Positions 53,721 to 62,331 are shown, counted from the first letter of the stretch. The stretch: 64,000 bases of DNA from Bacteroidota bacterium (GCA_023251455.1 JAHEYT010000022.1:124001-188000); one strand, 5' to 3'. Numbers and translations: made by a program. The notes: a model not told the origin generated them from the letters alone.

Positions 53721-53896
53721 TTGGTAATTCTTCATTGAATTTCCCTGTTATTCAATTCATCTCATCAAACTTTCTTTTTGAAAAATAGCGTTCATTTCGT
53801 CCGAAACGAAGCCAAAGCCTTGTTGTGCTTCATTCAAAAATCCAAGATGATATAAGTATGGAATAGTGCTGTTTTAGAACTGATGATCACAAATAG

Positions 53897-53946
53897 AAAG
53901 ACCTGCTTTCGAGCGCATTTAACGATCGGAAAGCAGGTCTTTTATT
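53897..53946. terminator. Bidirectional terminator between recJ and the uracil permease gene
   Basis: AAAGACCTGCTTTC (53897-53910) pairs with GAAAGCAGGTCTTT (53929-53942) around an 18-nt loop, with T-runs on both strands. Confidence 0.82.
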
Positions 53947-53960
53947 TTAGATATGAGTGA

Positions 53961-55250
53961 TTACACTTCTTTATTCATCACATTAATTTTTCCAAGAAGC
54001 CAGAATATCAGCGATAATATAACTCCAATAATGGCAGCAAAAGCCATTCCTTTCAGCTGAACTGACCCAATATTGATACTTGCACCACTTACACCAACAA
54101 CGAAGGTTACAGCGCCAAGAACCATGTTACTGTTTTTGCTGAAATCAACTTTCTGCTCCACAAACATGCGAAACCCTTGTACAGCAATAACTCCGTACAA
54201 CAACATCGTGATTCCACCCATTACCGCATTCGGGATAGTTGAGATAGCGGCAGAAACCTTTCCAATTAAGGAAAATGCGATAGCGAGTAAAGCAGCTCCT
54301 CGAATAATCCAAACTGAGTAAACCCGGGTGATTGCCATTACACCAATATTTTCGCCATAAGTAGTGTTTGGAGGCGAACCAGCAAATCCAGATAAAACAT
54401 TGCTGATACCGTCACCAAGCAGCGACTTGTGCAAACCTGGATTTTTCATCAGATCAGATTCAGTAATTTTCCCTGTTACAATCAGGTGACTGATATGCTC
54501 GGCAAGTACCACAATGCATGCTGGAGCAATAATAACTATTGCATTGATATCAAAAACCGGAGTTTGAAATTTAGGTAAAGCAAACCAAGATGCGTTGGCG
54601 ATGGCAGCAGTGTCGACCATTCCCATTCCCAATGCCAACAGATAGCCTGCGATTACAGCAAAAAGAATCGGAATAACCTGCATGAAACCTCTGAAAAGCA
54701 CTGAACCTGCGATACCCACAATCAGGGTAAACATGGAAACAATCACCACATTGGAAGACATCACAAAAGGTTGAACGACTTGTCCAACTGCAGCTGGCCA
54801 CGGAGCCAATCCTGCCTGCTGAGCAGCAACCGGAGCAAGTTCGAGTCCGATAATAGCAACAACGGCACCCATTACCGCAGGAGGCATCACAATATCAATC
54901 CATTTAATTCCCCAGAATTTAACGACAAATGAAATCAGGATAAAGAACAAACCAAAAAAGATAAATCCTGATTGGGCATGTGTGAAACCGCCATAAGTAC
55001 TGATAACCAGCATGGCAGGAGCAATAAACGCGAAACTCGATCCAAGGTAAGCAGGAATCCCACCTTTGGTAATCCATGTGTAAATTAAGGTACCAATACC
55101 ATTCATTAACAATGCGATAGCAGGGTCAACTCCCAGCAAAATGGGAACCAGGATTGTTGCACCAAACATGGCCGTTAAGTGCTGAAAACTGAGCGGTAAG
55201 CTCTCTAATACAGGTAGTTTCTCGTGAATACCAATGATTCGTCTCGCCAT
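53961..55250 (-). CDS. Nucleobase:cation symporter-2 permease (uracil/xanthine, UraA-like)
   Basis: A 429-residue transporter with about 14 hydrophobic segments. The N-terminal LSFQHLTAMFGATILVPILLG and the AYLGSSFAFIAP region are typical of UraA-type carriers. The substrate-binding segment near 240 reads IIAPACIVVLAEHISHLIVTG, with the Glu that contacts the base in UraA (AEHISH). The segment FAGSPPNTTYGENIGVMAITRVYS near 300 fits the uracil branch (YGENIG) better than the xanthine branch. A good Shine-Dalgarno (AAAGGAGAA) precedes the ATG, which is rare in this window. Confidence 0.87.
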   Translation of the reverse strand: MARRIIGIHEKLPVLESLPLSFQHLTAMFGATILVPILLGVDPAIALLMNGIGTLIYTWITKGGIPAYLGSSFAFIAPAMLVISTYGGFTHAQSGFIFFGLFFILISFVVKFWGIKWIDIVMPPAVMGAVVAIIGLELAPVAAQQAGLAPWPAAVGQVVQPFVMSSNVVIVSMFTLIVGIAGSVLFRGFMQVIPILFAVIAGYLLALGMGMVDTAAIANASWFALPKFQTPVFDINAIVIIAPACIVVLAEHISHLIVTGKITESDLMKNPGLHKSLLGDGISNVLSGFAGSPPNTTYGENIGVMAITRVYSVWIIRGAALLAIAFSLIGKVSAAISTIPNAVMGGITMLLYGVIAVQGFRMFVEQKVDFSKNSNMVLGAVTFVVGVSGASINIGSVQLKGMAFAAIIGVILSLIFWLLGKINVMNKEV

Positions 55251-55391
55251 TTGTAGTTCTCCTTTAGTTTTAAGATTTAGTTATAAGGTGATTTTGTCGA
55301 TTTGGTTAAAACCGGATGAAAATAGCAATAGTTTTGAAATATGAACTTCAGGAAAAACAATTAGATATTAGCCAGTTTTCAACATATGGCA

Positions 55392-55424
55392 AGTCTGCGC
55401 TTCACTTCGGGTGAAACCCAGACT
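55392..55424. repeat. Hairpin AGTCTGcGcTTCAC..GTGAAaCcCAGACT
   Basis: Inverted pairing AGTCTG/CAGACT and TTCAC/GTGAA. Matches the element at 34402-34434 in 26 of 33 bases. It lies 22 bp after the CobW-family gene's stop. Confidence 0.65.
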
Positions 55425-55446
55425 TCTGTTTTTGATCGACTTCCTG

Positions 55447-56463
55447 TTACACCAGCAATTGGAGCAAATTCGATTCCAACTCTCTGCCTGAAATATTTTT
55501 TCCAATAAAGACCAGCTTACTGAAACGCGCTTCGCTGCCCCACGGCTTCCCCACTTCGAACATAAACGAGCTGCGAACAGCATGAAAAACAAACTGGTCC
55601 TCGGTTTGGTCGAAACTCATGATTCCTTTTACCCTGAATATAGTTTCGCGATTGAAATAAAGGTAATTCTGCATCCACAACCCAAATTTATTGACATCGA
55701 AACTACCTTCGAACGTAAAACCGACAGATGAAATATCATGTTTATGAATTGATTCCTGATTTTTCGGATTGTGTATTAATGACTTTTGTCCGGCATGTTT
55801 AATCTCCTGAAGATCCATCCCACAGAATGATAAAGTCGATTTTTCAACTACTTCGCCCGAAAACGAATTGGTATCCAAAACCGCGATTTCCTTTACCTCG
55901 CAAAAAGTTGTATTGGCAATTTTAGCCATCGGATTAACGCCCTTGATCAGTTCAGCTAAACGAACCAGATAATCAAGATGAACGCAATCGGTTTTATTCA
56001 CCAATACTAAATCGGCCAGAGCCAGTTGTAATCGAACTTCAGGCTGCTCATCAAACAAATCCTCCATGTTTACCGCGTCAACCACGCAAACCACACTATC
56101 AATCCTGAACCGTTCCTGAACGGTACTTCCGGAGACAAAAGCATCGACTATGCCGGATGGATCAGCTATACCGGTAGTTTCAATCAGCAGATGATCGAAT
56201 TCGTATGAACTGCCCAACAAAGTTTCGAGCGTATGCAAAAAGTCTTCGCCCAGCGAACAACAAATGCAGCCATTGTTCAATTCAAAAATTGCGTCAGGAG
56301 CCGAAGCAATCAGTCCACCATCAATACCGGTTTCGCCAAACTCGTTTTCAATGATGGCAAATTTCTTTTCCGGATGTTTGCCAATCAGTTTATTGAGCAA
56401 ATTGGTTTTTCCGGCGCCTAAAAAGCCGGTGATGATGGTTACCGGTATCCGTTCCTGTTCCAT
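55447..56463 (-). CDS. CobW/ZNG1-family G3E GTPase (metal chaperone)
   Basis: A 338-residue G3E-family GTPase with Walker A GFLGAGKT (13-20), the metal-binding NNGCICCSL (C66, C68, C69), Walker B-like LLIETTGIADP near 95, VVDAVNM near 128 and the guanine motif LVNKTDC near 152. A CobW C-terminal domain follows (about 240-338). These proteins pass zinc or other metals to client enzymes, and some are induced under zinc limitation. I see no Zur-like palindrome. No cobalamin genes are nearby, so a zinc role is more likely than one in B12 synthesis. Confidence 0.85.
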   Translation of the reverse strand: MEQERIPVTIITGFLGAGKTNLLNKLIGKHPEKKFAIIENEFGETGIDGGLIASAPDAIFELNNGCICCSLGEDFLHTLETLLGSSYEFDHLLIETTGIADPSGIVDAFVSGSTVQERFRIDSVVCVVDAVNMEDLFDEQPEVRLQLALADLVLVNKTDCVHLDYLVRLAELIKGVNPMAKIANTTFCEVKEIAVLDTNSFSGEVVEKSTLSFCGMDLQEIKHAGQKSLIHNPKNQESIHKHDISSVGFTFEGSFDVNKFGLWMQNYLYFNRETIFRVKGIMSFDQTEDQFVFHAVRSSFMFEVGKPWGSEARFSKLVFIGKNISGRELESNLLQLLV

Positions 56464-56558
56464 GTTTTAATCGGTTATTGTTGAAACTTCGCCAAAAATA
56501 GGAAAATAACGGCAAGCCGGTACTTTCTAAAATTGACCAACCTTACTTCAGGTATATA

Positions 56559-56589
56559 TTGCGAGGTCGGTTATTTTTATGCATTTTTG
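56559..56589 (+). promoter_or_regulatory. Candidate promoter of the split lysO operon (TTG-N20-CATTTTTG)
   Basis: TTG at 56559-56561 and CATTTTTG at 56582-56589 (7 of 8 to TAnnTTTG) are 20 bp apart, with the ATG at 56618. Confidence 0.42.
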
Positions 56590-56617
56590 AAGCAACGAAA
56601 CCGCCAAACTCACCTCT

Positions 56618-56914
56618 ATGATTACCGTTCTACTCGTGATGCTCTTTGGAATACTGCTCGGCTATGCGATAAACCGCAAACCTAAACTTTTAAAGGTGAA
56701 CGACAAGTTGACGAGCTGGGCGATTTACCTCTTGCTTTTTCTGCTTGGCATATCCGTTGGGCTGAATAAAACGATCATTCAGAATCTGGATAAAATCGGC
56801 GTTCAGGCAATAATCATTACAATTGGCGCCATTTCAGGAAGTGTTCTGACACTTTGGGCACTCTATCATTTCGTATTCCAAACCGAACCACTAAAAAATA
56901 AGGATGAAGAATAG
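56618..56914 (+). CDS. LysO N-terminal half (lysine exporter, split gene)
   Basis: A 98-residue protein with three hydrophobic helices (about 1-17, 30-47, 60-85). It matches the N-terminal third of the single-chain lysine exporter LysO (YbjE, about 300 residues; DUF340). The next gene supplies the rest. The two frames overlap by 11 bp, so they are coupled and probably form one transporter. Split LysO genes are found in several bacterial groups, so this is more likely a natural arrangement than a frameshift. The C-terminal KNKDEE is polar and would lie in the cytoplasm. Confidence 0.72.
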   Translation: MITVLLVMLFGILLGYAINRKPKLLKVNDKLTSWAIYLLLFLLGISVGLNKTIIQNLDKIGVQAIIITIGAISGSVLTLWALYHFVFQTEPLKNKDEE

Positions 56915-57509
56915 TATAATTATCCTCACTTTTTTTGCACTGGGAGTTGTTTTGGGAGTTACCGGAAAACTTCCGGATCTGATGATTCAGAATGATTTCA
57001 GTATGCATGCCCTTTATTTCCTGATGTTTTTAGTAGGAATTGGCATTGGCGCCGACAAAAGTTCCTGGTCGGTCATAAAAACCATGAAAATCAAAATATT
57101 TTTGGTTCCACTTGGAATCATCATCGGAACATTTGCCGGGACAGCTTTGGTCTCACTTTTTCTTCCCGATTTAAAGTTGAAAGAAGTTTTGGCAGTTGGA
57201 GCCGGATTTGGATATTACAGTCTTTCGAGCCTTTTTATCACTCAACTAAGTGGCGAAACATTGGGAGTTATTGCCTTATTATCAAATATTCTGCGCGAAA
57301 TAACAACACTGCTGACCACGCCCATATTGGTTCTCTATTTCGGAAAACTAGCCGGAATTGCATCAGGTGGGGCCACCTCGATGGACACGACCCTTCCGGT
57401 TATTACACGTTATTCAGGAAAAGAATGGAGTATTATTTCGGTTTTTAGTGGAATTGTTTTAACCCTGTTGGTTCCATTTCTGGTCACTTTTATCCTGAAG
57501 TTTCTCTGA
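56904..57509 (+). CDS. LysO C-terminal half (lysine exporter, split gene)
   Basis: A 201-residue membrane protein with about six helices and the conserved LysO core: LMFLVGIGIGADKSSW near 45, GAGFGYYSLSSLFITQLSG (near 100), LSNILREITTLLTTPILV and SGGATSMDTTLPVITRYSG near 155. This last motif and the GFGYYSLSS loop are the hallmarks of the lysine-export family. Starts at ATG 56904 inside the end of the N-terminal half. Lysine or thialysine export is inferred from E. coli LysO. A link to lysC at 20082 is functional only; the genes are far apart. Confidence 0.8.
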   Translation: MKNSIIILTFFALGVVLGVTGKLPDLMIQNDFSMHALYFLMFLVGIGIGADKSSWSVIKTMKIKIFLVPLGIIIGTFAGTALVSLFLPDLKLKEVLAVGAGFGYYSLSSLFITQLSGETLGVIALLSNILREITTLLTTPILVLYFGKLAGIASGGATSMDTTLPVITRYSGKEWSIISVFSGIVLTLLVPFLVTFILKFL

Positions 57510-57524
57510 CCCAGAAGCCGGCAC

Positions 57525-58160
57525 TTAGCCCAGCAATTCTGAGATAGAATCGATTACCAAAGCTCCCGTAGCCTGAAGAACTTGTTTCGACTGATGCCCG
57601 TCGGCAATTAAAACGCATTGGCATCCCAGTTCTGTAGCCACTTCAAAATCGTGAACCGTATCGCCAAACAATACCAATTCACTGGCATCCAGCTTAAGCT
57701 CAGCAATTAGCCTATGTCCGTTTTCGATTTTTGAGGCTGCATAAATATTATCCAATCCCGAAACGTATTCAAAGAAACCGTTGATCCGATAGTGTCTCAG
57801 GCAATCGTCTAAAACCACCTGTTCCATTGCTGAAAGAATATATTGCTTAACGTCAATCGATCGGAAATATTCTAATACTCTGAGTGTATCTTTGTGAAGG
57901 CTACATTCGTTTACCAGTCGGTTGTAGCAATCAATAAATTCCAAAGCCGGAACTTCAAAAGGTTCTTTCTGAAAATCGAAACCTATTTTTTGATAATAAT
58001 CTTTAACCGGGAAAGTAAAAACTGATTTGTAATCATCAACAGAAAGCATAGGCATACCACGTCTTTCAAGCATTTGATTCATCGTTTGAACCGCCAAACT
58101 GGCATCGTTGAGCAAGGTGCCATTCCAATCCCAGATTATACCGCTGATGCTACCAATCAT
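57525..58160 (-). CDS. HAD-superfamily hydrolase, phosphoglycolate-phosphatase-like
   Basis: A 211-residue HAD phosphatase with a helical cap (about 20-85). Motif I reads WDWNGTLL (D11-W-N13-G-T): the second Asp, normally the general acid, is Asn. Motif II is YILSAME near 108, and motif III/IV is LVLFGDTVHDFEVATELG near 167, with the conserved GD and D. The DxN variant of motif I is seen in some HAD groups; the substrate is not predicted. It ends 15 bp from the convergent lysO C-half and starts 3 bp after the acyltransferase stop, so those two minus-strand genes are coupled. Confidence 0.8.
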   Translation of the reverse strand: MIGSISGIIWDWNGTLLNDASLAVQTMNQMLERRGMPMLSVDDYKSVFTFPVKDYYQKIGFDFQKEPFEVPALEFIDCYNRLVNECSLHKDTLRVLEYFRSIDVKQYILSAMEQVVLDDCLRHYRINGFFEYVSGLDNIYAASKIENGHRLIAELKLDASELVLFGDTVHDFEVATELGCQCVLIADGHQSKQVLQATGALVIDSISELLG

Positions 58161-58163
58161 TAT

Positions 58164-59309
58164 TTATGCCAGCGATTTACGTTTGTTAATCAACGGATTT
58201 ACATACATCTGAAGGAACATGGTTCGTATCACTTCTTTGTCGCCCGGAACTGTTTCCACAGCTTCATCGAGCATCACCGCAAAACGATCGAATTGTTCGG
58301 CTGTATATTGGTCGAGATTATTGCTGCTGTTGTTCAGTATGTCTTCAGCAATATAATTATTTGGCCAAAGCTTAAAGCTGCTGTAAATCTTATTGTCAAT
58401 AATTTCGGCCAACTTCTCTATCTGGGTTGAGATGGGTTCTTCCTTGCTTATTAAATCAATTTGTCCAGTGATAGGTTCACCAAATCCAAAATGAACGTGT
58501 CCTTTGGGCCTTACCAAACCTTGACCCATACTTCTCAAGTCATCTTCCTGTGTCTTTTCAAAACCCTCGGTTTGCTTTTTATATAATTCAGCAACTTTTG
58601 AAATACCGCAAGGCTCAATTTCATATGAAATCGAAAGTGGAACAATTCTCAATTCTTTAAATCCTTCGCCAACCTCCTGAATATTACTCAAATTCAGCAT
58701 CTTAAGCAATGCCTGTTGCGTTTTATCGTTTCCATCTTTTGTTCGGCCTTCGCGCTGCGCAATCCAAACCGAGGTATGTTTCTGGGTAATGTCTCTCCGG
58801 ATATATTCTGAAAGTTTCTTGGAAGCCATCAGCAACTCTCTGACAGGCAGATTACGACGAACGACAAAGGCGCGATTGAGCTTAACCGCATATTCAATCC
58901 ATTTTTCAATGAGCAGATTATTCCCAATTGCAATCTCCGTAGTATTCATACCTTCCAGAACAATTAAATAGTTCATGAGAGCTGAATCAAGAATAATATC
59001 ACGATGATTTGAAATAAAGAGATAGCTGGTGTTTTTATCGAGTTGATCAAGCCCACTGTAACTAAGTCCATCGGTCGACTTCTTCAGAATCAGATCATCA
59101 ACCAGTTGATAAACAAACTTTAATTGTAAATCTTTAATGGTATGAACATTAGCAAGAAGCAACTTAATCTGATCGATCTTTGCCTGATCTTTAAAAATGA
59201 ATTGTAAAATATGCTGAAACCCTTCATCCTGAAGAAGCATCCCGAGGTAGTGATTTACCTCTGAATCATCGAACGGACGAATATCGTCGAAATTAATTTT
59301 ATGAACCAT
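58164..59309 (-). CDS. Glycerolipid acyltransferase (PlsC/GPAT-like)
   Basis: A 381-residue acyltransferase from ATG 59309, preceded by AAAAAGGG; the frame extends upstream to 59438 but that part overlaps the promoter. Motif I is SNHRDIILDSAL near 135, which reads H-x5-D rather than the usual H-x4-D of PlsC. Motif II follows (AFVVRRNLP near 180), then motif III (WIAQREGRTKDGNDKTQ near 215) and motif IV (IVPLSISYE near 250). A helical N-terminal region (about 1-120) is unlike short PlsC proteins. Probable role: phospholipid precursor acylation at the membrane. It is followed after 3 bp by the HAD gene. Confidence 0.75.
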   Translation of the reverse strand: MVHKINFDDIRPFDDSEVNHYLGMLLQDEGFQHILQFIFKDQAKIDQIKLLLANVHTIKDLQLKFVYQLVDDLILKKSTDGLSYSGLDQLDKNTSYLFISNHRDIILDSALMNYLIVLEGMNTTEIAIGNNLLIEKWIEYAVKLNRAFVVRRNLPVRELLMASKKLSEYIRRDITQKHTSVWIAQREGRTKDGNDKTQQALLKMLNLSNIQEVGEGFKELRIVPLSISYEIEPCGISKVAELYKKQTEGFEKTQEDDLRSMGQGLVRPKGHVHFGFGEPITGQIDLISKEEPISTQIEKLAEIIDNKIYSSFKLWPNNYIAEDILNNSSNNLDQYTAEQFDRFAVMLDEAVETVPGDKEVIRTMFLQMYVNPLINKRKSLA

Positions 59310-59330
59310 CCCTTTTTCTATTTTGACGTG

Positions 59331-59338
59331 CAAATATA
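59331..59338 (-). promoter_or_regulatory. -7 box TATATTTG of the acyltransferase gene
   Basis: A full TAnnTTTG match on the minus strand, 22 bp before the chosen ATG, which supports that start. No well-placed -33 TTG. Confidence 0.42.
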
Positions 59339-59489
59339 GCAATTGAGAGCGAACAATATATACAGCAACACACAAAACACAAACATCACTAATTTCCAAT
59401 ACACCTGCAACCTCAAATAAAAATAAGAACTTCGTCAACTAAAGAGTATTCTGAAATTTATAAGATATTCTTTGAAAAGGAAAACTGAA

Positions 59490-61469
59490 TCAAAATTGAT
59501 AGCGAACCTGAAATTTCACCTCTGATTTGGTCGAAGAATCAACAGCATTTTCATCAATCATTTGAGCAAATTGGTGAGTTGCCGCAAATTTCAGCCAAAG
59601 TGTAAATTTACTGCCAAGCTTTTGCTGAAGATTAAAATAAGTGCGAATCCCGTTTCCGTAAAGCGACGGAACTGAGAATGAATACAACAAATCGTTTTCA
59701 TAGGCATACAACCTTGAGTTGTATCCGTCAGTATAGAAATAAGCCAGGCGTCCGTTCATTGCAAAAGACTTTTGAAGCGGTTTAAACGCCACATCCTGAT
59801 AAACCAAAACACCGTTTTCGCTGCCTTGCTTTGAATAATAAGAAAACTCAAGTCGGCTTTTCAAACTAATCTGTTCGTTTGAAGTATGTGTAAAATTGAG
59901 CCTTAGCCTGTTAATCAACTGCGGTTCATTATATTTCAGGGTTCCATCAATAAGTCTTTGCTCTTTTTCTTCCTGAAAGAACCTCAGGTAAAAGCTCGTT
60001 TCGCGGGATGGACTGTACGAAACCTGTGCAAAAAATTCGGTTCCGGATGATGGCGCCGAAGTAGTGTATTTTAACCATTTATGCCTGAAAAAATCGGCAT
60101 ATGCCCAGAGAACCCAACGAGGTGCCGGAAAGACTTTTAGTCCAAGATATAATCCATGTTCATCGTTTGTCCGGGACGATTCTGTAAACGCATTGGAGAA
60201 AAAGCTAAAGTAGGTTTTATTGATATTCCGGTAAACCAATGATAACTCGGCATTCGATGCAGGTTTCATCATAACTCCAGTCAACAAAGCCTTTCCTGAA
60301 TTCTTACTTATAGCTGTTTCTCCAAAAAAGAATACCTTCCTCAAAGAACCTTTCCAATCAAACCCGGCAACCAGATTATCCTTTCCTTCGGGAAGAAACT
60401 GATTGTATGGTTCATCGCTCCGATCCAGATAAGCGTCAAAACGAGTATAAACTGTTGTCAACCCAAGCGACCATTGATTGTGCGAATAAGTTACATGTCC
60501 ACCACCCACAAACTGTTGCAGCGAATTCTCTCCGGCAATCTCTGACCCAGTCCGATGATATCCGCTCGTTTGGAAAGCGCCAAAGTAGGCTTTACCATCC
60601 AAAGTATCCATGCTGGCATCTAGTTTATGTCGCGAGAGGAACGGGTAAAAAGTAAGATTCCGATGCTTGAACTGCCCTCCAATTCCACGAAAGAACAGAT
60701 TCTCGTCGGTTGACGAATAAGACTTAATGCCCTGATCGGACCGAAAGACCTGTGTTGTTTCAGCCGACTTACCCATCGAAAAACCTTGCCAGGCAACCAA
60801 TCCCTGACCAAAACGAACATGATATCCGCCAATGAAAATCCGATTATCTTTCTGGCCTGGCCTGAAGTTGGCAAAAGCATTGGTGTAATCAAATCCATGC
60901 GCATTCGATTGTCTAAAAAAAGCTTCGCCCGGATCCTTTTCAGCGACTACGCCATACTCAAATTTGGATGAAACATGCTTCATCCGAATATAATAGCGCT
61001 CCGGAGAACCTTCATACTTGGTTTGCTCGGCAGAAGAAAATGCCCGGGTAGATCGGACCAACAAATCGGTTGATGATCGTTTCCTTCCGGATTGCGACTC
61101 CTGAACTTCGAATGAAATGAATGGCTCCAGTTTCTGGAGTATATCCGGCGTAAATCCATCTACAGAAACCAACTCAAACAAACTATAAATGGTGCCTGTT
61201 TTTCCCCTGTAAGCAATTAGATTATCGATCTGAATCTCCGACAGTAAATGTAACTGTTTCAGATCATCGGCTGAAGCCAGATTGATCTTCAATGGATTTT
61301 GACTGAAGTTCTCCAAATCATCCAGGATTTCCTGAATGTCGGTGTCGTCGCTCATGTTTTCGCCCACCGATTCAAGCAAGTCTTCGGCAACCTGAGTTAC
61401 AACAGGGCTCTGTGCATTCGAAAACGCAGCTAATCCTGAAATCAATATCGTAAACATTAGCCTCTTCAT
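59490..61469 (-). CDS. Outer-membrane beta-barrel protein with N-terminal helix-hairpin-helix-like domain
   Basis: A 659-residue protein with a signal peptide (MKRLMFTILISGLAAFSNAQ). A ComEA-like helical repeat region follows (about 50-120, PLKINLASADDLKQLHLLSE ... LIAYRGKTGTIYSLFELVSV), and then a long beta-rich region ends in VKFQVRYQF, an outer-membrane barrel terminus. In ComEA-type HhH domains the hairpins read GIG and contact DNA; here the first hairpin reads LSE, so DNA binding is doubtful. The domain pairing is a known Bacteroidetes theme of unknown function. Its start overlaps the stop of the upstream barrel gene (TGATG), so the two are coupled. Confidence 0.75.
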   Translation of the reverse strand: MKRLMFTILISGLAAFSNAQSPVVTQVAEDLLESVGENMSDDTDIQEILDDLENFSQNPLKINLASADDLKQLHLLSEIQIDNLIAYRGKTGTIYSLFELVSVDGFTPDILQKLEPFISFEVQESQSGRKRSSTDLLVRSTRAFSSAEQTKYEGSPERYYIRMKHVSSKFEYGVVAEKDPGEAFFRQSNAHGFDYTNAFANFRPGQKDNRIFIGGYHVRFGQGLVAWQGFSMGKSAETTQVFRSDQGIKSYSSTDENLFFRGIGGQFKHRNLTFYPFLSRHKLDASMDTLDGKAYFGAFQTSGYHRTGSEIAGENSLQQFVGGGHVTYSHNQWSLGLTTVYTRFDAYLDRSDEPYNQFLPEGKDNLVAGFDWKGSLRKVFFFGETAISKNSGKALLTGVMMKPASNAELSLVYRNINKTYFSFFSNAFTESSRTNDEHGLYLGLKVFPAPRWVLWAYADFFRHKWLKYTTSAPSSGTEFFAQVSYSPSRETSFYLRFFQEEKEQRLIDGTLKYNEPQLINRLRLNFTHTSNEQISLKSRLEFSYYSKQGSENGVLVYQDVAFKPLQKSFAMNGRLAYFYTDGYNSRLYAYENDLLYSFSVPSLYGNGIRTYFNLQQKLGSKFTLWLKFAATHQFAQMIDENAVDSSTKSEVKFQVRYQF

Positions 61470-62290
61470 CAGAATTGGTATTGAAATGAGACTGACGGTG
61501 AATTACCCAAATACTGACTGTAAGTCGTAGCCAAATCAAGTGTAAGTTTTTTTACCTGAAACCCAATTCCGGCAGAAAGCTGATAAGGTTTTCCTGAAAC
61601 TCCGGTTCTGACAAAAAGCTTTTCGAGAATAGTATATTCAATCCCTGTCTTTAAAATAAAATGATCGTCAAAATCATTTTCGAGCTCGCTCGTCAGACTA
61701 AATAAATCTGAAAGACGGTAAAATGATCCGACTTTGATCCGGGATGAATATCGAAATATTCCGGAGGCCAATTTTACTTCGGTTTGGTATGGATTCATCA
61801 CATGTATTCCAACAACCAAACGTTCGGTAAACATATACTGGACGCCGAGTTCTGTACCAAATGAACTTACCGAACGGTTTTCTTCGGAAAGAAACAGCCG
61901 GTAGTAATTAAACTGGACGCCGAATTTGAGTTGTGGTGATAGTCTTCGGGCATAGGCCAATCCAAATTTCTCCTGCCGAAAAGGAATTTGTCCAAATTGT
62001 GAAAGCGAAAAAGCGAATACCGACGATTGAATCGGCAACACAAGCAACCCGGCACGAGTCGACAATTCACTAACCAGAAACCGGTTTTGAAAAGAACCGC
62101 CAACAATTGGCCGGTCGATTCCGGCAAGCCCAGCCTGATTTCCAAAAACAGACCAGCAATCCGACATTCCAACTGAAGCATCAGACAAAGCCTGATACCT
62201 GGAGCCTGACCAAAACACATCTTGTGCCATGGTTTCTGCTGCCGCAATTGAGAACAATGCAAACAGAACAAATGCCGGTAACAATTTCAT
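61469..62290 (-). CDS. Outer-membrane beta-barrel protein, PorV/PorQ-like
   Basis: A 273-residue protein with a signal peptide (MKLLPAFVLFALFSIAAAET, cut after MAQ). Its beta-rich body begins SRYQALSDASVGMSDCWSVF then GNQAGLA, the typical start of the PorV/PorQ/UPF0164 barrel group, and it ends SVSFQYQF. Those proteins serve type IX secretion or act as fatty-acid-transporter-like barrels; no other T9SS gene is in this window, so the role is open. It is coupled to the HhH-barrel gene downstream and may form an outer-membrane complex with it. Confidence 0.68.
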   Translation of the reverse strand: MKLLPAFVLFALFSIAAAETMAQDVFWSGSRYQALSDASVGMSDCWSVFGNQAGLAGIDRPIVGGSFQNRFLVSELSTRAGLLVLPIQSSVFAFSLSQFGQIPFRQEKFGLAYARRLSPQLKFGVQFNYYRLFLSEENRSVSSFGTELGVQYMFTERLVVGIHVMNPYQTEVKLASGIFRYSSRIKVGSFYRLSDLFSLTSELENDFDDHFILKTGIEYTILEKLFVRTGVSGKPYQLSAGIGFQVKKLTLDLATTYSQYLGNSPSVSFQYQF

Positions 62291-62301
62291 AACATTGGGG
62301 C

Positions 62302-62331
62302 AAAAAAAAATTCCTGATAAAACATCAGGAA
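62302..62331 (-). terminator. Rho-independent terminator of purE
   Basis: On the minus strand TTCCTGAT (62331-62324) pairs with ATCAGGAA (62318-62311), followed by nine T. It ends 12 bp before the start codon of the next minus-strand gene, so that gene needs its own promoter or readthrough. Confidence 0.85.

Noticed and set aside
55368..55592. 74-codon minus-strand frame overlapping the end of the CobW-family gene
   Set aside because: It is an alternative-frame shadow that extends into the hairpin repeat and has no recognisable domain.
56464..56617. Lysine riboswitch upstream of the split lysO genes, and likewise upstream of lysC
   Set aside because: The regions are too short or lack the multi-stem structure; only a promoter-like pair is visible.
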